A stretch of 64,000 bases of DNA from Brachypterus glaber (lineage: Eukaryota; Arthropoda; Insecta; Coleoptera; Kateretidae): contig OY294049.1 of NCBI GenBank assembly GCA_958510825.1, positions 26,308,986 through 26,372,985 of the forward strand, in the 5' to 3' direction. A model generated the notes under the pieces. The model did not search any database. It was not told the origin of the DNA and worked only from the letters and a program-made list of their open reading frames with translations. Below are positions 10,533 to 20,649 of this stretch, in pieces; positions within the stretch are counted from its first letter, which is position 1; each line of letters opens with the position of its first letter. The position numbers and the translations under genes were made by a program.

Positions 10533-12554
10533 ATGCAAAATGCAAAGTGCGTTAAATGTGACAAGTGGGTAAGAAATATACCAGGAAAGCATAAAATTAT
10601 AATCGATAATGAAGAAATAGTCCGACTTACCAATATTTTAGGAAAAACTGTTGAATTAAATAGCGTACTATGTAACAACTGCCAAATTAATGTATATAAA
10701 AAAGTGCATGAGGAAATTATAGAGGAGGAGCCGCCACCATTTGAAGAGGAAACTTTTCAGCATAATGTGGTTGCTACTGCCAGACCTGAAGAAGAAATCG
10801 TAGAGTTACCTATACAGCGTTTGGTTTCTACACATGCGTACTGCTGTATATGTAAAGGTAAAAACGATCTTATAGTTATTCCAAAAGAGGCAAGGCATCA
10901 CTGCTATTCAAAAAAACAAATATATATACCAAAAGGAAATAGGTGCTGTACAACCCATTTAATCAAAAAACGGTTTTATGATGAAGAATTGTCAACCCTT
11001 CAACCATTTGCAAACTATTCACAAATTCCCAAATCCGACTTAGTAGAAATTTTAAGTACAGTAACTGCCACAAATAAGTTAATCAATTCTGCTGAAAACA
11101 GATTTATTTCTGAGCAACAGTTAAAGGTATTTACTGGGCTAACATGGGAAAACATCGAGCAATTGGTAACGATGCTAAAGAGTATGCGAAAATCATCCTC
11201 ACGCACTGTAGGACAGGCTTTAATCGTTTTTTTATTGAAATTAAGAGCAGGCAACAGTAATAAATTAATTGCTGCCATATTAGGTTTAGAAAATGAGCAA
11301 ACCGTTTCCGAATATGTATCTTCTGTCCTTCATTCCTTTGAAAAGGATATTTTACCTACTCGTTTTGGAGTGAATGCCTTTAGTAGGGAATTTATTCAAT
11401 ATCATACCAGTGATATGGCCAAGGCCTTATTTGATGTAAATGAAGATACACTTATGATTATTTGTGACGGTACCTATATAAGACACCAAAAAAGTCAAAA
11501 TAATATTTATCAAAAAAAGTCTTTCTCGGGACAAAAGAAGGTGCCTTTATGTAAACCGTTTACCATTTGCACTACTGATGGTTACGTTATTGACATGCTT
11601 GGCCCTTTTAACGCTAATGTGAATGATGCAACTATTATGACTCAGATAATGTCAAATCCGAATGGCCTTTCCAAGCTGCTAAAACCTGGAGATATAATAG
11701 TTGTAGATCGTGGATTCCGGGATTGTTTGTCAGAATTATCTGATTACAGGATTTTGATTCTTGCTCTTAAAGGAAGCCGAGACCAGCTTACTGTTACTGA
11801 AGCGAATAGCTCCCGACTAGTGACCAAGATACGTTGGCCAGTAGAGGCCGTCCATGGTATATTAAAACAAAAATTTAGATTATTAGATCACAAAGTGGAC
11901 AACAAGCTTTTGCCTAAAGTTGGTAGTTTATGCCGAATAGCTTGTTTTTTAAATAATGTCTATGGAAAACGACTTGTTAGCGATGTTGGAATGAAAACAG
12001 AAGTTGTCAATCAGTTGAAGTTAAAGTCTCTGGATACAGTAAATTCCTTGGCAGAGTTGGTTCATGAAAAGGGTTGGATACGAAAAAAACGGGATTTTAA
12101 ATTTCTGTCCAGTAATGACATTATGGATTTTCCAGAAATGGATGAGAAAAATTTAAAAATATTTTTTGGTGGGACCTACCAACTTTCCCAAGCAGTTTGT
12201 TATTTAGCCGGACTTTATCAGCCTGATGAGTCCATAAAAATAGAATTTGTAAAGGAAACGCCTGAGATTTTACGTTTTCACATAAAATCCAGGCACATTG
12301 GGAAAAAAATTTACCACATATTTATTAATTATGAGCCCAATGAAAACAGTATTGATGGTATAAAAGGATACTATTGCACTTGTCCGAATGGAACAAGAAC
12401 TGTGGGCTGCTGTTCGCATATCGCAGCCGTGGTATATTTCCTCACCAATGCCAGATATAAATCCAAAATATTTAAGCCGGCAAATATTCTAACCAATATA
12501 TTTGATTCGGATATTTGTCCTGTTATTAACGAGGACAGCGAAGAAGAGGATTGA
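10533..12554 (+). CDS. DDE_Tnp_4-type transposase with N-terminal zinc motifs and C-terminal SWIM finger
   Basis: This is an uninterrupted 673-codon ORF. Residues 1-50 hold CVKC (6-9) and CNNC (47-50), a probable zinc knuckle. A second Cys/His-rich block (YCCICKGK..., about 102-145) follows. Residues about 195-250 (LTWENIEQLVTMLKSM ... IAAILGLENEQTVSEYVSSV) fit the helix-turn-helix that precedes DDE_Tnp_4 domains. The catalytic residues are visible: D312 in IICDGTYI, D392 in IIVVDRGFRD and E438 in WPVEAVHG, which gives an intact D-D-E. Residues 615-629 (CTCPNGTRTVGCCSH) are a SWIM zinc finger (CxC...CxH), followed by an acidic tail. Nearest families are Harbinger/ISL2EU-like endonucleases. 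The length and intact triad suggest recent activity or domestication. The ATG at 10533 is the first in frame and keeps the CxxC motif. Confidence 0.8.
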   Translation: MQNAKCVKCDKWVRNIPGKHKIIIDNEEIVRLTNILGKTVELNSVLCNNCQINVYKKVHEEIIEEEPPPFEEETFQHNVVATARPEEEIVELPIQRLVSTHAYCCICKGKNDLIVIPKEARHHCYSKKQIYIPKGNRCCTTHLIKKRFYDEELSTLQPFANYSQIPKSDLVEILSTVTATNKLINSAENRFISEQQLKVFTGLTWENIEQLVTMLKSMRKSSSRTVGQALIVFLLKLRAGNSNKLIAAILGLENEQTVSEYVSSVLHSFEKDILPTRFGVNAFSREFIQYHTSDMAKALFDVNEDTLMIICDGTYIRHQKSQNNIYQKKSFSGQKKVPLCKPFTICTTDGYVIDMLGPFNANVNDATIMTQIMSNPNGLSKLLKPGDIIVVDRGFRDCLSELSDYRILILALKGSRDQLTVTEANSSRLVTKIRWPVEAVHGILKQKFRLLDHKVDNKLLPKVGSLCRIACFLNNVYGKRLVSDVGMKTEVVNQLKLKSLDTVNSLAELVHEKGWIRKKRDFKFLSSNDIMDFPEMDEKNLKIFFGGTYQLSQAVCYLAGLYQPDESIKIEFVKETPEILRFHIKSRHIGKKIYHIFINYEPNENSIDGIKGYYCTCPNGTRTVGCCSHIAAVVYFLTNARYKSKIFKPANILTNIFDSDICPVINEDSEEED

Positions 12555-12599
12555 ATAATAAGGCTGTATTTTATTTTTTGTGCTGGTTATTAAATTATA

Positions 12600-13060
12600 G
12601 AAGTTGGTGTTCATCATATTATTGTTCGATTGCTTTTTAGCATAAAACAAATTTCTTTGACACCACTTCTGTAATGTAGTCCTTTTTAATAAGTTTTTAT
12701 TTTCTTTATTCTTTAATTTTCTAGTTCTTATTAGTGCTTATTTTAACTTGATTTTCCTTATCTTTAATTTAACTTCTTATTCGAATGGTTTTCGGCATAG
12801 AAGAAATTTCTTTGACACCACTTCTGTAATGTAGTTCTTTTTAATTAGTTTTTATTTCCTTTTTCTTCAATTTTCTAGTTCTTATTTGTATTAACTTAAT
12901 TTACCTTATCTTTAATTTAACATATTGTTCGATTGCTTTTCGGCATAAAAGAAATTTCTTTGACACCAATTCTGTAATGTAGTTCTTTTTAATTAGTTTT
13001 TATTTCATTTATTCTTCAATTTTCTAGTTCTTATTACTGTGTATATTAATTAATTTTCCT
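12600..13060 (+). repeat. Three tandem copies of a ~150-bp unit 3' of the transposase
   Basis: Units begin near 12617, 12779 and 12921. Each contains ATTTCTTTGACACCA, TTCTGTAATGTAGT and TTTTCTAGTTCTTATT. They start about 60 bp after the transposase stop, so they would fall in its 3' untranslated region. Confidence 0.7.
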
Positions 13061-13569
13061 CTACTTAACTCAGTTGTTAGTTGTAGTTTCCTCTAATTTA
13101 ACCGACTTACCCAGTTGTATACTAAAATCTAACTAAATTGCAAAAAAAGTAAAAAATAGAAAAAAAAAGTATAAAATAAAAAATAAATTATGTCCCAAAA
13201 AATAATACTAAATCAAAATGTCCGTAGATTCCCGTAGATTCCTGGTGTGAGTTTTGAGTCCGGCCAAAATCCAGAAGTTGCTCGATTATTTTTTTCATTG
13301 GAAAATATTTTCTGCTATCTTGATGTTACTTTTATATTATAAACCTATTCAAGTAATCGGCTTTTTTGTAAGCTTAATTTAAAAAGTCGTGATATATGAC
13401 ATCGGTGAAGTATACATAAAAAAATATTCAGCTGAAGCCGTGGCCCATGCCGTCAGAGCTGCCTGGATCGGTGCGGATATCTTCTTCAATATAATTTTTG
13501 TGGAAACTTCTTTAGGTGCGTGATCGTCAGCGTCAGCGTCAGCAACATGCATGTTGTTTCTTTAATAAT

Positions 13570-13855
13570 TTTTTACTGAAATGACGTAGAGACTTGAAAT
13601 TTAAAATATACGCTTATGGTTTGGATTATTAAAACAAGATACATACATAAAATGCCAAAAAATACTAGCCATGAAGTCCAAAACAGGCACATCATGATTT
13701 TCTTTTGTTTTTTAATAACTTTACATAGGATTGACTTAGAGACTTGAAATATACGCTTATGGTGACTATTGAAACAAGATACCTACAAATGCCAAAACAT
13801 ATTAGCCATGAAGTCCAAAATAGGCACATCATGATTTTTGTTTTTAATAACTTCA
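13570..13855 (+). repeat. Two tandem copies of a ~150-bp unit
   Basis: TAGAGACTTGAAAT, ATATACGCTTATGGT, TAGCCATGAAGTCCAAAA and GGCACATCATGATTTT occur in the same order in both copies (starting near 13588 and 13738). They lie between the transposase and the right inverted arm. The open frame that runs through them is not credible as a gene. Confidence 0.65.
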
Positions 13856-14819
13856 TAGGATTTTTGTTGGGATTTTCCTCACGATTTCTCCGGATTTCCT
13901 CACAATTATCACGATTTTCCTTACGATTTTGTCACAATTGTCACGAAAACTCAATGCGAGCTTCACATATTTTGGGAAACTTTTTCGTAACGGTTTCAGC
14001 CATCTACCCCCGCCCGTTAATATTACTGTTAAAAAGTAATGATTTTTTTCCAATGATAACTTTATCGCATTAGCGTTACTTTTTTTCACAAAGTACCCTT
14101 GCAACCCTTATTACTTGTATCAAATTTCAAATCGATCAGATAAACAGAACTGAAAAAATAAATAAAACATTCTGTGGTAAATTGGGATTCCCAGAAGATA
14201 ATCACCTCCAATAGCCCTTCGGGATCCGCCATGTCTTTTATAGAAGAATTGGTCTTAAATTAATATATTAGATGGACATTTATTAAATATTGTTAACTAC
14301 TCGTAGGCATACATATTATGTAAAAAAAAACGATTATTTTTATATTTACGTGTTAAAATGATTAAAACTGTGCGGGTGGTGCAGTTTTATTTTTTTTTGA
14401 ACCTGTTACACTGAACGAAAAAAATTGAATTTTTAATATGTTATAGACAATATATTAAGGCTTAAAATATAAAAAATGGCGGGTGTGTTCGGCCAAAAAG
14501 GGCCCACTTTGTCATTAAGAAAAAAATAATGATTTTTTTTCCAATGGTAACTTGATCGCATAGGCGTAATTTATTTTTCACAAAGTGCACTTACCACCCT
14601 TATTGCTTGTACCAAATTTCAAATCCATCGGATAAATAGAACTAGAGAAAAAAAATAAAACATTCTGGGGTAAATTAACGTTTTGCCACCCCCTAAGGGG
14701 TAGTTGGGGGCTAAAATTTTGGTGGGATGTTACTCAAGCCAAAATACATCTTTTGTGCCCCTTTTACTTTTTTTTCGATCAAGGGCACTTTTTCCCGTCT
14801 TACTCTGCTAAGCTCTTTA

Positions 14820-15163
14820 CTGCATAAAAGTTTTTTTCTAGTAGCGCCAGTTCTGGTGACTCCTCTTCTTCGATATCAGAGATATTTAAGTCTTCGTCAA
14901 CGTCTTCAAGTTCCAAGGTTAAACTTTCCGACGATGAGTCACTCTCTATTACTACTGGATTTTTTCTTTGTCCTTTTAGTTTCTGATGAATATCGAGAAA
15001 TTTTATTTTTAACTTTATCATTTTTCTTTACACTGCTTTTATCATCAACTTTTTGTTTCTTATTGTTCCTTAAATAAATAGTTTTAAAAAGTTTCTTATT
15101 ACCCCAACAAAATACAATACCTGGGGTAATAAGAGAAAACAACTCTGCAAACACCAGAATCAC
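14820..15163 (-). pseudogene. N-proximal part of the outer element's ORF, frameshifted
   Basis: One - strand frame reads KKQKVDDKSSVKKNDKVKNK ... TKRTKKKSSSN; a second takes over with VVIESDSSSESLTLELEDV, DEDLNISDIEEEESP and ALLEKNFYAV up to the insertion point of the nested element. The basic-then-acidic composition looks like a linker before a C-terminal domain. The upstream catalytic part is missing. At least one frameshift and the 6.4-kb insertion disable it. Confidence 0.45.
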
Positions 15164-15494
15164 TTTTAATAAATTATTATAATGACATTTACAACCTTTA
15201 AATGTCAGTCAAATATATCAATGTTGCAAAGCCTGCTAAAACTTTTAACAAAATTTTTATTCATAGTTAAAGATTAAATGGTCCCACTTTAAACATTAAA
15301 GTTCATGAATACATGTTAACTTTTTACTTAAAAAAAATATGAAAATGCTTAAGTAGCAACCTGCAATTTTTAGGAATAATAGCTTATGGATGTGAGTTCT
15401 TTGTACTTTTTTTTCAAATTTTTAGAAGAAATTTTTCATGCTTTTTTCTTGATCGTTTCTTATTACCCCTGTTTCTTATTACCCCTTTCTCCCC

Positions 15495-16245
15495 TAGTTA
15501 TTTGTAAATATGTATGTTATAAATTTTGTATAAATTAATAATTGTTTTATAATTTTGATAAAAGAATGCTGTCTTTATTAATCCCGAGTCAGTGTTGTGG
15601 GGGTATGACATACCCCATTACAGGTAACCAAAAATAAAATCAAAAGTATGCGACCTCGCAACGCATCCCGCTCCCTATTTAGCGTTGGTCGCTCCTGTGG
15701 AAGTCGGTTGGGGTATTACAGAACACTGATTAAGTTAATTTTTTTTTAAATTATGACTATGCTTTATTTGTTGAATTTTATATTATTTTAGTTAACTTAT
15801 TTTTTTTTTCAATAAAATTCATGTTAAATTTTGTATTATTCTATTTTATTAAGTTCAAAATTTATTTTTTTTAATGTAGGACTTGTACCCCACAAAGCTT
15901 ACTGTGTGATTTTTTTCGTCAATCGCTCAATTCACGCATATTTTGTTTAAACATTTTTTTTATATAGAAAGAAAAAAGATATAATTGTGAAATTTTGTAG
16001 GTATGTTTATTTATATTTAAAGAATACAACAATACATTTTTTTTTAGATGTTTAAAGTGCCTATTTTTGAAAAAAAAAACATCAAAAAACGGTGGTCGCC
16101 ATGATTCCGGTCGTTTGGATTGACTAAAAAAAACAGGATATTATCCAGTATTAAAGTCGCTATAGCTCTATCTAAACGAAATCTGTGCCAAAAAATAACA
16201 TCATTGCGGAGTTTTCACAATTATATATTTTTTCTTTCTATATAA
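15495..16245. other. AT-rich intron sequence, no gene seen
   Basis: Part of the 15.8-kb RhoGEF intron. It contains long T runs and a GC-rich patch (about 15655-15720, with CGCATCCCGCTCCC) of unknown nature. No ORF or RNA gene is recognisable. Confidence 0.5.
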
Positions 16246-19200
16246 AATATTGATTCTAATCTTGCTTTTAAGAACTCAAAATTATAAAGCCAACGTTTCG
16301 CCCCTTATTTTTGCGGTGTCTTCAGGCAAATTAATTAAAAAAATATAATAATTAAAATAAAAACTAGTGTAAATGGTAAAAATATTAGCCAATTTTTTGT
16401 GGAAACACCGGTTAACCGTACGGTTTTTATCCCCACCACTAAATTCGTATTACCGAAAGTTCTCACAAAAACGCATTGGTTATTTTCTTGAGGTTTTGAC
16501 AAGTACCCAACCTAACTTTTCCCAAAAAACTGATAAGGTATATATTTTGTATATTTCCTTTGGATAAATGATGAAAAAGCACTTAAACTACATTTCCAAG
16601 TTTATTTGCTCATGGGGAAGGTAATAAACAACACACAGTAGTCCCCGAGAACCCTTGGGTTAAAAAAAATTCGAACCAAAAGTTAAGGTTGGATCCTTGT
16701 AGTAATCGGTTTGGAGATAATATATCCACCAACAGCCAAATCCAGAAAATTCGCTTTTGGCAGATAATGGTAACTCTTCTTTGAAGAGGTACATCTTTTA
16801 CACCAATGATAATAGAAAACTGTTCAAGTGTATTTAGTTAGTATTTTTGACGTAGATTTTAAATATCTTTTCAAAATTAAGCTATCATTTTTGTTTACAG
16901 AGAAAAACGTTCTTAAAAAAATGTAAAATTGAAATTTAGGGCACTTTTAAGCATTTTTATTTATTACATTTTAGCAAATATAATACTTTCGACTAAACCT
17001 GAATAAATTTCATGTTTTTAACTAAATATATACGCTACTAACAGTTAAAAATATTATTTTTTTCTGAACTTAAGAACCTGAAAAAGTAACTGCTATTTTT
17101 ACAGTATCATTGATGAAATTACGGTCTGTTGGGTAGTGTCCTTTTTTAAAGCAGTGGTTCTCAATAAGTTAAGTTTTATTTATATAAAACTCTGACAACC
17201 CTATCTTTGTTTTAAGTAATGATTTTAAATATGTGTAGCCAGCATAGACTATTGTCTAAAGTTTTTTTTATTTATTAATACATGTATTGCAATAAGATTA
17301 AATATTTTATTTTAATTTAAATTTATTTTTTTCCATTTTTTATTAAATATAATTTAACGTTAGTTATTATGTTTTATATTTTAACATCTTATAAAATAAT
17401 AATACATTTTGTTTGGCACAGTAGTTTTTGCAAATTAAAGCATAATAATTTTATTTAAAAAAAATCGTTTTATTGTCTGTATTTTTTTATTTTTTCAATA
17501 TAATTATTACAAATCCAAGCAATATTCCCAGACTTGTAAGTTATATTTTACATCAGGTAACTCTCAAATAAGCAGGATGGAGAAGACTTTCTAGTCCTTC
17601 AGCTGATCAGAGAGGGTGAAATAAAACGGTGATCACTAACTGATTTGTGATAATTTATTAGACTAGAAATTCATTTATATTCAATTTACATTCTAACTAT
17701 TTCCTAAATCTACACGTTTCCTCGGCTTCCTCGTCTTGTATTATATTTTAAATTCAATTCAATTCGTTTATTCATCTTTAGAATGTATACAAATACACAT
17801 AAATAAGTCAAAAGTCAGCAATGAAATTGGAAAATGGAGACAAAAAATTATAATATGGTTAAACACAACTGTATGTATTATATTTTACCGATTATTAATA
17901 ATAAATTACATTTTTCGTATTGTTGCTTAACATAGTGGGTTCGAACAGATTTTAATAGGCAGGCTCGCCAGATACTACTAAGAACGCCTCTCCTTAAAAT
18001 ATTAAGTTATATTTAAACATCATACAATTCAATACAAATGGGGTTGTGAGGCAACATAGTACCTTTCAAGTCACTGCGACCAATGAGATCTATTGTGAAT
18101 CCCCTTCATAATTTAATCTACATATAACTTTAGGCTTCCCAAGAAGGACAAAAGTATTTTTGGGGCTACTTGGGATATATCTGCAGATTTTGGATATACC
18201 TGTTCGATATAGTAGCTTTTTGCAAACAATGAGTTTGCAAAAGCAGATAATGTGTTCGGCCTTTTCTGGTGCTTCTGAGCATATACAGCAGGTGTCAATT
18301 TTTAAGCGTTATCTTAGAGGGCAATGACTGGTTTTTATTTCCGGAATGCTGAGTTCACTTTTCTTGTTTTTCAGGTTCATATTTTATAAAGTTTTGGTCT
18401 TTACAATATCGAACTATGATTTTGGTTTCCCATTTTTTGGTAGACTTTACCAGGTGGCTTTTGTTAAAGGTTTAGGGCCAGTAAATTGAGTGCATGCCCC
18501 TTCTCTAGCACGAGAGTCTGCTGCCTCATTGCCTTCAACACCCTCGTGTCCTAGCACCCTCATTTTGTTGAGAGTTTCGCATCATTCCCAAACAAGTACA
18601 CATTTGGTATCATAGTGCCGTGGTTCCCTAGAACCGCCGCCGGATGGAGGAACTATATTCAATGTTCTAAACCGTTTTATAACCACTGATTTACTTATTC
18701 CATAAAATGATTTAAAAAGTCAAACTTTGAAGGATTGCAATTTTCACACTACTCAACAAAATAAAATATAATCAAAATCAATCGATTTTTCTAAAGGTTC
18801 CCAAATTTAAAATGGTTAATAAATTAAGTCCTAATTAGCATTTTTATTAAGTTAAAGAAACAGATTTTCTTCATTTATACTTTAGAGTCATATATTTACT
18901 AAAATTAAATAAAAGTAAATGCTTAAAAGTACCCTAAATTTCAATTTTCCATTTTTTTATTTATGTTTTTCTCCGTAACAAAAATAGATAGCTTACTTTT
19001 GAAATGATATTTGGAATCTGCGTCAAAAATACTAACTAAATACACTTGAACAGGTTTCTAATATCATTGGTGTAAAAGATGTACCTCTTCAAAGAAGAGT
19101 TACCATTATCTGCCAAAAGCGAATTTTCTGGATTTGGCTGTTGGTGGATATATTATCTCCAAACCGATTACTACAAGGATCCAACTTTAACTTTTGGTTC

Positions 19201-20043
19201 GAATTTTTTTTAACCCAAGCGAGCTCGGGGACAACTGTGAACAATGATAAGTTTAAATATTTTTATTTATTTATTTATATTTTATACTCGTACATGGGAC
19301 CTTAATTCAAAGGTATTTTAACCACAGGAGTGGTAATCCAACTAAAAAATTAGATCTCAAACTTCCAACAGGAGCTCAAAATTATTTTTGACGTATTTAC
19401 TCTTCTCCAAGATGACTGAAGGAACTAGGCCAAAGCCTCCAGATATCTTGTTCTTCTCTTTCATTCTTGATAATATCATATTCTTCGCTTGATTTAAATT
19501 TATAATAGTTTTTTATATAAGAATTTAATTTTAAACCACATAAGCAAACACTTAGAAGTTAGAAAATAAAAGTTGAAATAACTTACCTACTCTATTTTTT
19601 ACATTTTGCATACAAATCGAGAAAAATTCCCACAGGCCTGTTAATTATGGTGTAAATAAACAATTTATAGGTTAAGTTTTTACGGTTAACCGTATCTAAC
19701 TCACCTCCGAACCTGTGTTAGACGCGGTTACTGTCGGTTAGTGACGTCATCGCTTCCCCTTACTTACCGTATGTAACCGATTCTCACAAAAACGAGTTTC
19801 AGTAACCTGGTTAGTTCCGGTGACCCGACAAAAAATTGGCTATTAATAAATTAAATTTTTTAATGTAAATTTATTAATATTTTTACCATTTGCACTAGTT
19901 TTTATATTTAATCGTATTTAATTATTATATTGTTTTAATAAATTTGCCCTAAAGAAGCCCCAACAATAAGGGGCGAAACGTTGGCTTTATAATTTTGAGT
20001 TTTTTCACTGTGTTCTTAAAAGCAAGATTAGAATCAATATATA
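16246..20043. mobile_element. 3.8-kb inverted-repeat element with a LINE fragment in its loop
   Basis: The outer arms run from ATTGATTCTAATCTTGCTTT (16248) and its inverse ending at about 20040, and match for about 180 bp, through GCCAACGTTTCGCC and into TACCATTT..CACTAGTTTTTA. Inner arms at 16640-17110 and 18720-19225 match in long runs (GGATCCTTGTAGTAATCGGT, TTCGCTTTTGGCAGATAATG). Both ends contain the CTGAAGA...GAAACGTT hammerhead-like motif. CGGTTAACCG-type palindromes lie between outer and inner arms (16405-16425, 19680-19760). No element-encoded ORF remains; the loop holds LINE sequence on the - strand. Confidence 0.6.
17746..18660 (-). pseudogene. LINE (Jockey/R1-like) 3' fragment with RNase H motif
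   Basis: On the - strand, about 18480-18560 reads VLGHEGVEGNEAADSRAREG, the conserved C-terminal active-site block of retrotransposon RNase H (GHxGxxGNExAD). Further 3' there is a degenerate Cys-rich region (TCCICSEAPEKAEH), and the copy ends near 17746 with AATAAACGAATTGAATTGAA, a typical short-repeat LINE tail. Several stops interrupt the frame, so this is a dead 5'-truncated copy. Confidence 0.65.
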
Positions 20044-20169
20044 GTACATAAAGAACAAGAAAAAGAATTTGAATATTTCTTTATAAAAAAATCTTTAAAA
20101 ATATATATTTTTAAAATTTGAAGAAAAAATCTATTAGTGTATTATAATAATATGTATTTCTAGTGTCAC

Positions 20170-20331
20170 TTGTACCATATTTGCACTTTTTCTTAATTCT
20201 TATCAAAGTGGTATAAGTGAAGGAATGTTTTTTCTGACAATTATTCAGTATTCAGTAATTTTGTATTTATCAGAGACTTATTCGCTTAATTACTCAAAAC
20301 AATAATTTTGTCACTTGTACCACTTTTCCAC
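20170..20331. repeat. Right end of the CAGTGGAAAAGTGG-type element
   Basis: Ends with CTTGTACCACTTTTCCACTG, the inverse of the sequence at about 7292. GTCACTTGTACCA and GTGGTATAAGTGA copies lie just inside, as at the left end. No target duplication could be recognised. Confidence 0.4.
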
Positions 20332-20470
20332 TGACCCCCTCAATTGGCATTTTAGTATATTCTGTTATATTAAATTTGTATTGCAAAAAGTATGCTGTAA
20401 ATTGTTATAAAACAGTTATTATACTTTGACAATGTTTAAAATTGAAAAAAAGGAAAATTTTATCTAAGCA

Positions 20471-20649
20471 TATTATCCGTTCCAGAATTAGACTGCAGTG
20501 ACTCATACCTAAAACGTATTTTGCTGCTCTCGTATAAAGGATTCCCCTCACACGGAGTTACGCGAACCGCATCCGAACTGGTATGATCCTCACTTTTTAG
20601 CACATTTTCGCAAATGAGTCACTGCAGTATAATTCAGACACGGATAATA
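20471..20649. mobile_element. 180-bp foldback MITE
   Basis: The left arm TATTATCCGTTCCAGAATTA plus GACTGCAGTGACTCAT is mirrored at 20606-20649 with a few mismatches. It is too small for a gene, so non-autonomous. Confidence 0.7.

Larger units (their letters stand above)
8381..14817 (+). mobile_element. 6.4-kb element with long inverted ends carrying a DDE_Tnp_4 + SWIM transposase
   Basis: The left end begins AAGAGCTTAGCGGAGTAAGA and the right end is its inverse ending at 14817. Both flanks are TA, and removing the element restores the reading frame of the interrupted host ORF. The arms match for roughly 0.75 kb (8381 to about 9125 against about 14030-14817), including CCAAAATTTTAGCCCCCAAC and GGATCCCGAAGGGCT. 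Within the left arm, a second, diverged copy of the terminal segment (9010-9290 and 10150-10350) is split by another repeat at 9291-10160. The transposase at 10533-12554 is central. The relation to named superfamilies (Harbinger, ISL2EU/IS4EU) is not settled by what can be seen. Confidence 0.75.
7679..15494. mobile_element. Outer TA-flanked DNA transposon (pogo-like?), split by a nested element
   Basis: Both ends carry GGGGAGAAAGGGGTAATAAG (inverted at 15475-15494) and are flanked by TA. The motif GTTTCTTATTACCCC is repeated several times near both ends (about 7720, 7878, 7905, 15070-15090, 15115, 15455), as expected for transposase-binding subterminal sites. Removing the nested element at 8381-14817 leaves a host element of about 1.38 kb carrying part of one - strand ORF. 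The TA target is compatible with Tc1/mariner/pogo; the assignment is an inference. Confidence 0.7.

Noticed and set aside
14727..15077. 116-codon + strand ORF
   Set aside because: It is the mirror of the inverted arm at 8181-8471 and antisense to the better-supported - strand transposon ORF.
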